Assembly (NCBI RefSeq): GCF_032854445.1
Contig: NC_088295.1
Coordinates: 73,436,028 to 73,500,027 of the forward strand
From: Liolophura sinensis
Lineage: Eukaryota; Mollusca; Polyplacophora; Chitonida; Chitonidae
Direction of reading: 5' to 3'
Length of the DNA: 64,000 nucleotides
Shown piece after piece: positions 33,301 to 44,520 of this stretch; position 1 is the stretch's first letter; each line of letters begins with the position of its first letter. The position numbers and the translations under genes were made by a program. Under the pieces are notes generated by a model, which had not been told where the DNA came from, made no database searches, and worked only from the letters and a program-made list of their open reading frames with translations.

Positions 33301-34150
33301 CCCTATACAATTCCTTTGGAGACATATCCTCTGCTAGCTCCAAAGCTTTATCTTCCAGTTTTTCGCTGAGCCTAGGAGAATTCTGAAGGGTCAGATAAAG
33401 CAGCGTGATAAGGTCTTTCGGGTTGGAGATTTCCACCCAGCGTTGCTCCACGGCTGTCAGCGCCTTGCGATACATTTCCCGTCTCAATTCCGTCTCCTGA
33501 TGATCATGATGAATTTCCAAAACGCGGACCATTTGACCTATGGTAAAACGCCTCATCAACCATACTGTTTGCGTCTCCAGTGACTTGATTAGGTGATTAT
33601 CCTCCGGCGTAAGACTCAGCATAAAGCCCAAACAGCTCAGGAGCATATGTGGTGGAACGCGGATAATCTCCCGATCCAAAACTTGCTCTATTTTCAAGTA
33701 CAGTGGATTCTGAAGAGCCTCTACCATATCCTGCTGGGTTCCCACTGGATCAACCGCGTGCAGCTGACTCAAGCGCTCTAACACAATGTAAGCGTGAATC
33801 GGCTGCATTTTCAAGTTCGTAACCTGGGACAGCACAGACAACACTGTGTTGCAAACCTTCACTTCGTTTTCCAGCCGTCTCTTTGAATGCAGATGAGCTT
33901 GTGGATCTATAAGCCTTGCATCTTCATCTACTTCCCCATGTGTAAAATCAGAGGATGGGACTGAATCTGTGGTCTTTGACACCTCAAGTGCTTGGGTTAC
34001 ATCAGTCTTAAAATCTGCTTGACTAACACTTGTTGCAGTGGTGCCCTTAGAAGACCTTCCCACCAGATTCACCCTTCTCCATAGGGTCCTATCCCTGGTT
34101 AGTACCCTACAGCACCTAATCAGGTGCTGGCCCATCACAGACGGCAGCAT
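27392..34150 (-). CDS. TBRG4: FASTK-family RAP-domain protein, FASTKD4/TBRG4-like
   Basis: Six coding exons on the minus strand: 34150-32755, 31321-31194 (or ending 31200), 29964-29847, 29333-29252, 28371-28257, 27532-27392. They encode 657 or 659 residues; human TBRG4 has 631. FASTK-family proteins act in mitochondria on RNA stability and processing. The start MLPSVMGQHLIRCC followed by RDRTLWRRVN is basic and suits a mitochondrial presequence. Residues 60-500 form a helical FAST-type region (QVTNLKMQPIHAYIVLERLS, LYRVAYLLAKKRHR). The C-terminal RAP domain (about residues 570-640) contains IAVKVLDFSDL, FRHLAAEGYSVVQVPYTEFD and KVQYLQQKI. Small exon 29964-29847 (TLLRSDRPLAHSVLSVLNS...GYYI) was found because the phase between its neighbours demanded it. 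FASTKD4 over other FASTKDs is judged from memory of the C-terminus. Confidence 0.85.
29994..30142 (-). mobile_element. SINE family A, reversed, in TBRG4 intron 2
   Basis: TTGACTGGTGTTTTACGCAC, CTCAAGAATATTTCATT, CGGCGGCCAGCATTATGG and TGCTGGCAGATC. It lies about 30 bases from the acceptor of the 118-base TBRG4 exon. Confidence 0.72.
31500..31735. repeat. Dispersed repeat of unknown family, copy 1
   Basis: Shares blocks with 48293-48507: TTCACTTTACAT, TTTGTACAGAAAT, TTGAACAATG, GAAGTGATGTCAG-like and AACAATTTTATTGATG. No protein, inverted ends or tRNA-like head are visible. Confidence 0.65.
31781..32408 (+). mobile_element. Deletion-derivative Harbinger DNA transposon in TBRG4 intron 1
   Basis: Near-perfect terminal inverted repeats start AGCTGAGATTCC and run about 55 bases through GCGGTATGCGG-like subterminal repeats. 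TAA stands on both sides (31778-31780 and 32409-32411), matching the 3-base target site of PIF/Harbinger. Inside, 31923-32336 encodes 137 residues that look like the N-terminus of a Harbinger transposase (KHRWWVHSILRQRAQQGAFH, LQLDGEKFQQYFRLTREQF). The frame then runs into subterminal repeat sequence, so the catalytic DDE part is missing and the copy is non-autonomous. It is inserted opposite to TBRG4 transcription. Confidence 0.82.
31923..32336 (+). pseudogene. Truncated Harbinger transposase ORF
   Basis: 137 codons from an ATG. The first about 105 residues resemble the region before the catalytic core in Harbinger nucleases: a basic KKRKKRKHRWW stretch and an EKFQQYFRLTREQF helix. The remainder is translated terminal-repeat sequence (for example LPYTFPHEKTDLRPY). 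Without DDE residues it cannot be an active transposase. Confidence 0.7.
32755..34150 (-). CDS. TBRG4: TBRG4 first coding exon (465 residues)
   Basis: Carries about 70% of the protein in one uninterrupted frame, from the ATG at 34150 to a GT donor at 32754 after SVAG. The reading frame runs a few codons past the donor before stopping. An acceptor-like AG lies just upstream of the ATG, so a separate non-coding first exon is likely. Confidence 0.88.
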
Positions 34151-34623
34151 AATGTCTGGAGAGGTCAGCTATACATACAACTTGTCAACCACACCTAATC
34201 ATTGTCCGTAAGATTTTCTGAAAAAAGCCATAGTCAGACATCAGAAAATGTTGGCACCATGTTATTTTTATGATAAAATTCCATTTCATCTGGCACTATC
34301 ACTGCCTATAAACCCTATTTTAGTCTAATGCTATCCTGCTTGGGTGGTCCTTATGATACATTCCAACTGAATTAAACACAAAAAGAAAACATGGTCAGTG
34401 GTTACTGAGATGTCTGTCCTAAGAAACAAACCCAACACTATTCTTACGCATGCAGATAAAATTTTAAATCAGTATATTCACGGGTTAGTTCCCTAAACAA
34501 ATATTTTAGTTTATAAAAGTAAGAAAGAGAAGCTGAATTTGTTTCAAATATTTTCTATTAACATACATCTTGATATAAAGAGAATATCAATTAATTAATT
34601 CTATATGCATGCCCATGATTCTG

Positions 34624-34825
34624 ATTTGTTTCTTTGACTGGTGCTTTACGCCGTACTCATAGACCAGGGAAAGCCCACAACCATCCGCAGGTTGCTGGCA
34701 GACCTTTCCATGTACAGCCGCAGCGAAAGCCAGCAGGAGTTGGACTTGAACTCACCGCCACCGCATTGGTGAGAGGCTGCAGGGTTACTGCACCGCATTG
34801 GTGTGCTAACCATCTCGGCCACAGA
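34624..34825 (-). mobile_element. SINE family A, reversed
   Basis: TTGACTGGTGCTTTACGCCG, AACCATCCGCAGGTTGCTGG and, at the head end, CACCGCATTGGTGAGAGGC and CATCTCGGCCAC. Confidence 0.72.
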
Positions 34826-34893
34826 TCTGAACTGTATTATCTATCTATCAACACTTTTGTTGTCTGAGCATAAACACAACATCAAAGGCTAAT

Positions 34894-34995
34894 ATTTATG
34901 TTTTTTTTTTGATTGGTGTTTTACACACATACTCAAGAATATTTCACTTATATAATGGCAGCCAGTATTATGGTGAGAAAAAGCATGGCAGAGCC
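34894..34995 (-). mobile_element. SINE family A, reversed 3' part
   Basis: GATTGGTGTTTTACACACAT, CTCAAGAATATTTCACTTAT and GGCAGCCAGTATTATGGTG. Confidence 0.65.
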
Positions 34996-36434
34996 AGCAA
35001 TATGTTTTGTGTTAATACAGGTAAGCCTGCACTCTTGATGGCATCATAAATACCAGTTTGAAGTTGTAGAGGTTTAGCTCCTACGAACATTTACCATGTG
35101 ACTAGAGTTTTGTTGTGCATTTACATATTAGGGATTGCTCACATCTAGGCAATACGATTGCCTGTGACGAGGTGAAAGATAACACAGGAAGGTACAGGAA
35201 AAGGAACAGCAATGAGCCATATTCTGAGAACTATTCCTGATGATAATCAGAAATTACAGCATGTTAGACAGCAGAACAATCAGCACAGTTTATGTAAATT
35301 GCAAATAGCAACAACGTGTAGATTTTGGTTTATGTTGCCATGTAGCAGAGCTTTGTATTAGCCTTTATGTTTTTAGACAATATTTTCACCTCGTACAAGA
35401 GTAAGTAGCTTTATGAGGCTATGTTCATGCAGAAACATGGTCCTATAAGCACTGACTTACTGTGCACACTGTCCATTACGGATGTTATGCAGCAGACAAC
35501 AATAGCATGTTGAGGACAGCACACTGAGAACCAAGGAGTGCTTGGGTAAGTCAGTGCTTGCATATAGCGCCATGTTTCTATCAAAATATAGCCCCATAGA
35601 GCTATAAAGTAACATGTGTTGGTGCAAGTGAAACGGCACATGCCTAAACATATGTGGTTTCAAGTAAAATTAATTAGCAACTGCCATCAGCTGCTTAATT
35701 TGACATTAAATGTGCATGTTACGGTGATCAATTGATGTCACATCTGATTCTGAAAGTTTCTAACGAGAAATTCAATGTTGCACAAAATTAAACAGCTAAA
35801 CATAAATGGCAGTGGAGAAACAAAGTTGTACGTCATCATATCAAAGCGCATCCCAATATGTCTAGGAAAAATGATCATTCTTAGAAATAACAGACACAGG
35901 AGTAGAGAAGTGGATCTATTCAATGCAGTAATGCCAGTGGTGCATACAGTGGTTAACCGGTCCTTGTAATTGCTGATCGTTCATCATCCAGAGTCCAACT
36001 ATCGATACTGTCGGTGTTACGCGAAATGTCGGCAAGGAACACGAACAATTCCAAATGCAAATGTCAACAGGACACCTACTTATTACGAGTGACAGTCTCA
36101 TCTGGTCAGAACGCAGCAAAGCAACAGCACCTGTTTACCATAAATACGACAATACCTACCTCAGATAAGTAACGGCACATGCAACAAGGTTAAATTTACC
36201 CTTCCGCGCAGAAGAGCGACTTAGAGTTGCAGGACCCATGGATACTTTTTTTGGTTTAAAATTCACCGATTTGCTTGTCAAAATAAAGAGACCACTCTGG
36301 TCTTGCGTTTGCATTCATAAACACTTCCTATAAAATCCGTTTTTAAATGAAGTAATTTACCATAACGACTTAACTATAAGGAAAATCTCATTTTTGGTAG
36401 GTGGTCTCCTTGCCAGTGGGATGTTTCGGTAGAA

Positions 36435-39400
36435 ATGACGCTTGTGTAAGTAGATTCTGACAGTTTGATTTACGTAAGTTTTCTGGACCACACAGGTTAT
36501 GAAACCGAGACGTTATATATTGTCCTTGAATAAATAGCGCTTGTCAAATGTTTCACTTCAATAAAACTGTTGAAACAGAAGGTTAAAATATCCGAGCTGT
36601 TCGTTTTTACATTACGACCTGAATGTATTCTCGTGTGTGCAACTTGCCAAGTCGCTCTTATGCTTACACAGTAGGTACGATTTTTGGATCGCCTAGTACA
36701 TGTAGTCCCGTGCGGTACCATCTATTATTCGCCTCAGGTTGGATTTGAACATCCTGCTTATTGAAATATTTAGTGTTCAAGGTAAAGTTTGTTTATAAAT
36801 ATGTGATGTCAATAAGATTTCTCATTCATCTTGAGTTTGACAGTTAATTTGTAACGGTACCTTTACAGTGATGTTTTAAGTACAATTCATGATATAAAAG
36901 ATGACATTTAGACAAGGAAGTTAATTTGTTTATATATCTGATTAGTATGTTACTCCCTACTCAAGAATATTTTACTAAGGCGTATAACAGCAGCTAGAAT
37001 TATAGTGGGAGGCTCTGCCCTGGGAAACTCAAGACTATCTGCAGGCATCAGTTCACATCTTCCACATCATTAGCAGGGAATTAAACCATGCTAGCTGGTT
37101 ATTTGACTATGATTGGTGTGTTATGAACTTCTGCAGCAAATTAAGATGGGCTTGAATTGACGAACTGAACATTTTTAGTTTTCTCTTATGACAGCATTGT
37201 AAAGATTCTCGCTTCCAAGCAAGTCTTGTGCTGGTCTGATTCTTGAAAAATAAAACTCGCTTATTCATTAGTTTCACAACTATTATTTTTTTTCATATTT
37301 CACTGTTAATTGTTTGCTTTTTTGAGGGAGTGTGGTCACCCTGGGCAGGTGGTTTTCTCCAGGCTCTGCTTTTGGCATTAAGTTTATTCATTGACTAAAC
37401 AGATTGGTACAAACTGCAATATCAAGCCTGTGTAGATGTATGGATGGATGTTCATAGCGCGTGCATACACTCATTATGTTAAATATGTTTAAATTTGCAA
37501 TGAAATAAAATTTAACTCATATTTTGTGTTTTAGATCGTCTCCAAAGGCAAGGCTGTTGTTGTTGGTAAACATATTAAGATTTCAGCGAACAGCCGGTCT
37601 ATTTGGAATGGGAGACATGTCTTCCAAAACACAGATGCCAACTAAGGAAGAGGCCTTGCCTGGTAAATTGAGATTTTTAGTGCTCTGAAGCTTACTGTTG
37701 TTAGTTTTGTAGAGATCTGATATATTCTGTGTGATAGTCCATGTAATGTGATTTGCTGATGTAATTTAAGCATGTCAAGCCTCTACATGCATGTTGATAT
37801 TGATGATAATCAAATTGTAAACTGCACCATTAAATCATACTCTGTATTTCAACATGTCTTTGATGGTTTTACCTACCGTTAGTTTAAAAGGAAAGATAAC
37901 ACTAGACCAAATATATAAATTTAAAAACCTTTTGTTTTTGCAATGTGATGTAGCACAAGGAAGATAACGCAGTTCAGAGTCAGCAAAATCGCACACATTA
38001 ACTATCCCGTGGATATGGCTGTTTTTGCTTACATCACCCAAACCCTGTTTTGTGTTTTAACCATTAATGAGCGTACTGTACAAGTGACAAGAAATCGTGT
38101 TTCTGCTTGCTCTGACATGATGCGTCCCATGACCTTGTGTGAATTCCTGATTTAAAGTTGACTTAATGAGTTACCAAGCATGCCAGAATAAAATGTATGT
38201 AGACATGTACGTCATTTAAACCCCTCTTTTCAAAAAACCCAAGTTATATTACTTTGTCTTTCCTCATAATTTTTGGCTCAATTGGTTAGCATGCAGCGTA
38301 GTGACCCAGGAGCCTCTCACCAATGTGGTCGCTGTGAGTTCGAGTCTAGCTCATGCTGGTTTCCTCTCTGGCCGAACATGGGAAGATCAGCCAGCAACCT
38401 GCAGATACTCATGGCTCTCCCCGGTTTTCCCACCATAATGCTGGCTGCTGTTGTATAAGTGAAATATTCTTGAGTACAGAGTAAAACACCAATCAAATAA
38501 ATCAATAAATTTATGAAAGTGTTGAGTAGCACTTGGGAAGGAAACCTGTATTCAATCTAAAGTCCTATCAAACCAACAATGAATTGTAAATTTTTGCAGC
38601 TTTCTGGCTTGACACTTGGGATGTGGGAATTTATCACACATCAGGCAAATGCTCTACTTTTCATTGGACAAAAACAATCACGTGGGGTACAGATATATTC
38701 TAAAAACCTGCAGATGACGTCAAATGTTTGCTGAGTAGGTTATCTCCCTTTGCTGGGCTTTGAATACAATGATCACATTGCTAAAGCGCTTCACCTATAC
38801 ATTGGTCTTCTGCACTGAATTGATAGGTCTTTGCAAGATAAATTCATTACATGCTTACTCAGTGATAGGACACCTCACCCAATATGAGAATTGTTGACAC
38901 CATATATTCGCGAATCCTATCACTGAGTAACCGTGTAACGAATAAAGTCAAGTCGTTGTTGCACTATGTCACTATAAAATGCGACAAGAAGGGAGCATCG
39001 TGATCATGACTGGCGATATAGAAATTTGGTTACGTTGAGATGACATTTCAGATGCTTTTATTCTTGGATAATAAAAAAAGTTGTCAAATATAGGCTAACC
39101 GTAACTGACGATGGCTTTTCTTTTACACAGGTCGCTCCACAAAGATGGTTGTTTCACCCAAACATGCAGTAAATGGAAATTCCGTTGTACCTCCATTTCC
39201 AGACAACCTGAAAATGGCCATGTTTGGTAAGAAGATTGAGTTACGTAACCTGTCTGATATGTTGTCATTTCTGTAGCTAAGTGCTTGAGAGCCAAACATT
39301 TACAATTTTTTTCTGACAGAGTTCGGTTAGACCCAACAAAAACATTTTAAGGATGGCCTTACTGCCATTTTGTATAGTGACACTTCAATAGGTTACTCCC

Positions 39401-42400
39401 TTTAATGTTTTATTCATTCAAAGCCATGTATGCATTCATACATGAACTCATGCAGGCTTCCTATTCTGTCACATGTGAGAAGGTCTGACAGCAACCTGGA
39501 GATGGTCGTGGATTTCCCCAAGGTTCTTCTGGGTTTCCTCCCACCGTAATGCTGTCCGCCATGGTATAAGTGAAATATTCTTGAGCATTGAGCAAAAAAA
39601 CCAATCAAATCATGAACTGTAGTAGGAAAATCCAAAGTATAATAGAATCTGTGATAAATTGAATGGGCTACCATAGTCATGCAAATACGATGTGCATGTG
39701 ATTGCACTGTTAGTCACGTGCACGAAACCAGCCTGATGTGTTTTCCTTTTATTCAAGCATCAGGGTCACATGCTAAGTTTTCGTCTTATGTGATCTTCAT
39801 ATACATGCAGCTAAAACTATGTAATGTTTTACTTGATTGGATGCAGGTATGGGTTGTTTCTGGGGAGCCGAGAGGAAATTCTGGCAACAGTCAGATGTCT
39901 ACTCCACACAGGTGAGGTAGTTTACATTTGACATCATCGCCGTAGCAGAATTGAGATGTACATGTACTAACTGTAGACAGTTTCATTTTGAGGTATCTTT
40001 TATATTGACCCAGGAGTCTCTCGTCAGTGCGGTTGCTGTGAGTTCAAGTCCAGCTAATGCTTTCTCTCCAGCTGTACGCGGGAAGATCTGGCAGCAACCT
40101 GTGGATGGTCATGGGTCTGCCTGGTTGCCTACTGCCATAATGCTGGCCACTGTGGTATAAAGGAAACATCACTGATTACAGCGTAAAGCACCGATCAAAT
40201 AAATAATAAATAAATGTATTTTATATCTCTTCATCAGCCCCCTATTTTATACTTATTTTTTGTCAGTGTTCGAAAATTTTCACCAGTGACAACAGTGATA
40301 AACTTGCCAACTTGGCAATCACAGCTTGGCACCTAGTTTTAACAACCTGCTACCACTGGAGCCTTAGGAAAAAATGTAGATCAATACCACTTTTACACCC
40401 CAGGAAGAAATCTTAAGAAGCTTTTTTTTTTATACCTTCATGGTTAGACAACATCCAACACTCCATATTAAGAAGTAAGAACCTTTAATAGCTCTGGTTT
40501 TGTCAATCAGATGTGAATTTCACTTGACCCTCTTAGCATTTGTAATGAAATCCTTGCACAATAAATCATTAAATCATCCTGTGAGGATGTTCAATTTTTG
40601 CTGTCTGTTCAGGTTGGGTATTCTGGCGGATTAACACCTAACCCCACATATGAGGAGGTTTGTACTGGGAAAACAGGGCACAATGAAGTCGTTAGGGTTG
40701 TCTTTGATCCCTCCAAAATTCCATACACCAAATTACTACAGGTATGTATCAATTGAGATGTTACAGCAGAAAATGCCTTTATTTACAGTGTTTTGTATGC
40801 TTGAAAATGCGACTGTTTGAGCTGGATGATGTGGTTGATAGGGTTTGCTGTAGTTCAATTATGTTAAACGTACAGGTCTGTTTTCCACAATTTCTGATAT
40901 TTACCTGTCTGAAATTGTCAAAAATAGACCTCAGTGTTTAATTTAACTTAACTAGTATGATATAGGGGAGATTTAGTGTGCAGTCAATGTCTCTCTAATT
41001 GCATTGGGCATCCAGGGACATGTCAAGAAATAATCTGAAGGTTCTGACCCCAAACTTTTAAACTGACATTGTGGCTGTGCATAAAGAAATTTTATAAAGT
41101 GTGCTTTTAAATCTGTGAATGAAAGAAATTTGTATGAAAGCTTAGCTTTTATTTGTAAACCATCATTTTTTTTTTAATTTACTTGTAAAGTTTTAATGTT
41201 GTATGCTTAGTTTGTGCCCAACAGTCTTGGAGCCCAAACATTTTCTGGAACTAAAATGGTTGTAGTTATGGCCCTGCATCTTATCTGGTAATTTTCTTTC
41301 TATTAATCAAGTACTCCATGTAGTTAGAATGGCATTGACTTCAGCCCATGACAAATGAGACAAATTTAAGTTCAAACTCCGCTCTTGAATTGGCTTGGTA
41401 GTGGCTTGATATCGGTAGGTTTGTAAGGTACCTGACGCAGGTCGGTGATTTTCTCCAGGCAATCCAAATATCTCCACTTATAAACCTGATCACCATTGTA
41501 TAGAGGGTGTAATCTTTTTAAGTTCATCGTAAACCTCAAACTGTTGAATAAGTTTCCAAGTTGGCTTCATTTTACCCATCTAGTGGGAGCTAGTTAGTTC
41601 ATCATGAAAAACTATTCCACACTTTTCTTATAAGGCTTTATTGTATTGAGTGGAAATTTTGTCAGGTATATATGATGGCTTCACAATGATCAGTTTTATT
41701 GTATTGAGTGGAAACTTTGTCAGGTATATATGATGGCTTCCCCATGATCAGTTTTGTTGTATTGAGTGGAAACTTTGTCAGGTGTATATGATGGCTTCCT
41801 CATGATCAGTTTTGTTGTATTGAGTGGAAACTTTGTCAGGTATAGATGATGGCTTCCCCATGATCAGTTTTGTTATATTGAGTGGAAACTTTGTCAGGTA
41901 TATATGATGGCTTCCCCATGATCAGTTTTATTGTATTGAGTGAAAACTTTGTCAGGTATATATGATGGCTTCCCCATGATCAGTTTTATTGTATTGAGTG
42001 GAAATTTTGTCAGGTATATATGATGGCTTCACAATGATCAGTTTTATTGTATTGAGTGGAAACTTTGTCAGGTGTATATGATGGCTTCCCCATGATCAGT
42101 TTTGTTGTATTGAGTGGAAACTTTGTCAGGTATATATGATAGCTTCCCCATGATCAGTTTTGTTGTATTGAGTGGAAACTTTGTCAGGTATATATGATGG
42201 CTTCCCCATGATCAGTTTTATTGTATTGAGTGGAAACTTTGTCAGGTATATATGATAGGTTCCCCATGATCAGTTTTGTTGTATTGAGTGGAAACTTTGT
42301 CAGGTATATATGATGGTTTCCCCATGATCAGTTTTATTGTATTGAGTGGAAACTTTGTCAAGTATATATGATGGCTTCCCCATGATCAGTTTTATTGTAT

Positions 42401-43385
42401 TGAGTGGAAACTTTGTCAGGTATATATGATAGGTTCCCCATGATCAGTTTTGTTGTATTGAGTGGAAACTTTGTCAAGTATATATGATGGCTTCCCCATG
42501 ATCAGTTTTATTGTATTGAGTGGAAACTTTGTCAGGTATATATGATGGCTTCACAATGATCAGTTTTATTGTATTGAGTGGAAACTTTGTCAGGTATATA
42601 TGATGGCTTCCCCATGATCAGTTTTATTATATTGAGTGGAAACTTTGTCAGGTATAGATGATGGCTTCCCCATGATCAGTTTTATTGTATTGAGTGGAAA
42701 CTTTGTCAGGTATATATGATGGCTTCACAATGATCAGTTTTATTGTATTGAGTGGAAACTTTGTCAGGTGTATATGATGGCTTCCCCATGATCAGTTTTG
42801 TTGTATTGAGTGGAAACTTTGTCAGGTATATATGATGGCTTCACAATGATCAGTTGATCTTTCAGCAAACTGCGGATGGTCATGGGTTTCCCCCGGGCTG
42901 TGCCTAGTTTCCACCCACCTTAATGCTGGCTGCCGTCGTATAAGTGAAATATTCTTGAGTATTCACCAAAAACAAATAAATAAATAAATAGTAATTGTTG
43001 CTCTAATTGGTCAGTTAACTGAGCAGGATGCATGTATTGAACATCTTCACTGTTTTTATAGGTGTTCTGGGAGAACCACAACCCAACCACGGGGATGAGA
43101 CAGGGTAATGATGTAGGCACCCAGTACAGGTCAGGTATATATTATTATGACCAGGAACAGAAGTCACAGGCAGAGGAGAGCAGAGACCTCTATCAGAAGG
43201 AACTGTCAAAACAAGGCCATGGGCAGATAACTACAGAAATACTGGAGGCTCCAGAATTTTTCTATGCAGAAGACTACCACCAACAGTATCTTCACAAGAA
43301 CCCAAGGGGTTACTGTGGGCTGGGTGGGACTGGCGTCTCCTGCCCTATCGAGCTGAAACCTAAGAATGGCAAAGATGAACTCTGA
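36435..43385 (+). CDS. MSRA: Peptide-methionine (S)-S-oxide reductase A with KDEL C-terminus
   Basis: Exons 36435-36445, 37535-37662, 39131-39226, 39847-39911, 40613-40741 and 43062-43385 give 250 residues (human 235). MsrA reduces methionine-S-sulfoxide in proteins. The catalytic Cys82 lies in [11 protein letters not shown]; resolving Cys228 and Cys237 lie in [27 protein letters not shown] and [10 protein letters not shown] are family signatures. The first exon is only 11 coding bases (ATG ACG CTT GT) and is the least certain part; it yields [20 protein letters not shown], a basic-hydrophobic leader. Met29 (37608) opens MGDMSS, paralleling human MGNSAS. The C-terminus is NGKDEL followed by TGA, an ER-retrieval type signal not present in human MSRA. 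Confidence 0.93.
36937..37090 (-). mobile_element. SINE family A, reversed, old, in MSRA intron 1
   Basis: TACTCAAGAATATTTTACTA, AGCAGCTAGAATTATAGTGG and ATCTGCAGGCATCAG; strongly diverged. Confidence 0.5.
38272..38512 (+). mobile_element. SINE family A, near full length
   Basis: Head GGCTCAATTGGTTAGCATGC, B-box-like GTGAGTTCGAGTCTAGC, tail AAACACCAATCAAATAAAT. In MSRA intron 2. Confidence 0.8.
39440..39615 (+). mobile_element. SINE family A, 3' part
   Basis: CTGACAGCAACCTGGAGATG to ATAAGTGAAATATTCTTGAG and CCAATCAAATCA. In MSRA intron 3. Confidence 0.7.
40006..40216 (+). mobile_element. SINE family A, head truncated
   Basis: From GACCCAGGAGTCTCTCG with B-box-like GTGAGTTCAAGTCC to CACCGATCAAATAAATAAT. 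In MSRA intron 4. Confidence 0.75.
40851..40954. mobile_element. 104-bp relative of the hAT-like MITE in MSRA intron 5
   Basis: A compact inverted repeat whose arms (TAGTTCAATTATGTTAAACG and, reversed, TAGTTAAGTTAAATTAAACA) and inner motif CAATTTCTGATATTTACC match the ends of the element at 3111-3891. No clear target duplication. Confidence 0.55.
41637..42857. repeat. 58-bp minisatellite, about 21 copies, MSRA intron 5
   Basis: Unit of 58 bases starting GTATTGAGTGGAAACTTTGT and containing CAGGTATATATGATGGCTTC and CCCATGATCAG. Variants (TTCACAATG against TTCCCCATG; ATAGGTTCC) recur in a pattern suggesting higher-order duplication. A SINE-A fragment abuts the right end. Confidence 0.95.
42863..42992 (+). 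mobile_element. SINE family A, 3' part
   Basis: AAACTGCGGATGGTCATGGG to ATATTCTTGAGTATTCACC and an AAATAAATAAATA tail. It directly abuts the right end of the 58-base minisatellite in MSRA intron 5. Confidence 0.75.
43062..43385 (+). CDS. MSRA: MSRA terminal exon
   Basis: 108 codons including the stop, from [20 protein letters not shown] to the KDEL end. The acceptor is TTATAG|GTG. It codes for the second half of the MsrA fold and both resolving cysteines. A SINE-A copy and a 58-base minisatellite end only about 70 bases upstream, close to the expected branch point. Confidence 0.93.
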   Translation: MFWENHNPTTGMRQGNDVGTQYRSGIYYYDQEQKSQAEESRDLYQKELSKQGHGQITTEILEAPEFFYAEDYHQQYLHKNPRGYCGLGGTGVSCPIELKPKNGKDEL

Positions 43386-44287
43386 TGGTGAATGTGAATT
43401 TCTGATACTAATCTGTGATTAAGTATGATTTTATGATATGACTGTATAAATCAGTTCTTTTGTTTATCAGTTGATCTCCTTTTTTCCTGGTCTCATAATC
43501 TTTTAACATGAATCTCCACATTCACTTAGCCAGTAGATTTTGGGGAGCAGATGTCACCTTGATGGTCAGAATTTTATACGGATGACATAATTCATTAGCT
43601 GAGCCAACTGTGCTGACATCTACCATAGAGATTAGGTGGATATTAGCAAATACTGTTGATGTATTAATAAGCTTTCTTGTGTAACATAGCAGAATGTTTG
43701 CTGACTATGAACATTGGGCATTTTCTTATGTGAACAATATGGTTTTAACTGCTTATTAACAGTGTACATAATTGATGTTGCTTGGAAGCAGGAAAGTTAG
43801 AAAATCATAGAAAATATTGAAGTAGCTGTAAATATAATAAAAGTATAAACACATGTATGTGAGATGAGATGAGATATAACATGGACAAATATTGTTTTGC
43901 TGATGAATGCTCTTGATATGTTTACAACAGTTGATGATCAGAATATCTCTAAGACTTGGTGGGATTTTTTGTATAAAATCTCACTGATTTCTGTTAAACT
44001 TCAATTAAAGTTCAGTTTAACATTATGTCTGCAGCTGAAGTTAAACAAATAATAGCTTAATAATGTATAAACAATAGACACTACATGTACTGGGTATTCA
44101 AATAAAATATGTATATTCTAAAATATTGTTTTAAATTGGGATTAAAATTGTGGACATGTATTTCTACCTTGCCAATTGTATATGTGACCCGAACAGGGAT
44201 ACAATTACATATATGCACATCCATGGCACCTTAAAGTTTTTGTTCTAGACACACTATTTGACTTATCAACACACCAATAATAGCCAG

Positions 44288-44520
44288 TGGCCTCGCTGGC
44301 TCAGATTGTTATTAAAGCTTAGACTCACTGCAAATATCTGGCTCTAGACCAGTGAGGTCGCGCGCCCAAATCCAGTACCCGCCACTTTTGCTGTGGCTTT
44401 AGTTAGGATGCTTGTCAGGTTTTAGGATGACTGCTGGCACTCCAAGAATCATCTGTTTCCTGTACTCATAAGCCTGACCCCAATCATACAAGTGAAAAAT
44501 TCTTGAGTTGGGATTTCTAT
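44288..44520 (+). mobile_element. SINE family A-like, strongly diverged
   Basis: Head GGCCTCGCTGGCTCAGATTG keeps an A-box-like sequence, and ACAAGTGAAAAATTCTTGAG marks the 3' end. Confidence 0.5.

Larger units (their letters stand above)
34151..36434. promoter_or_regulatory. Divergent TBRG4/MSRA intergenic region
   Basis: 2.3 kb between the two start codons. It contains reversed SINE-A copies at 34624-34825 and 34894-34995. Near 36180-36240 a CpG-containing stretch read on the minus strand ends GCGCGGAAG before GGTAAAT and could be a TBRG4 non-coding first exon. The exact promoters cannot be placed by eye. Confidence 0.4.

Noticed and set aside
34634-34867. 77-codon ORF in the TBRG4/MSRA gap
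   Set aside because: It is a translation of a reversed SINE-A copy.
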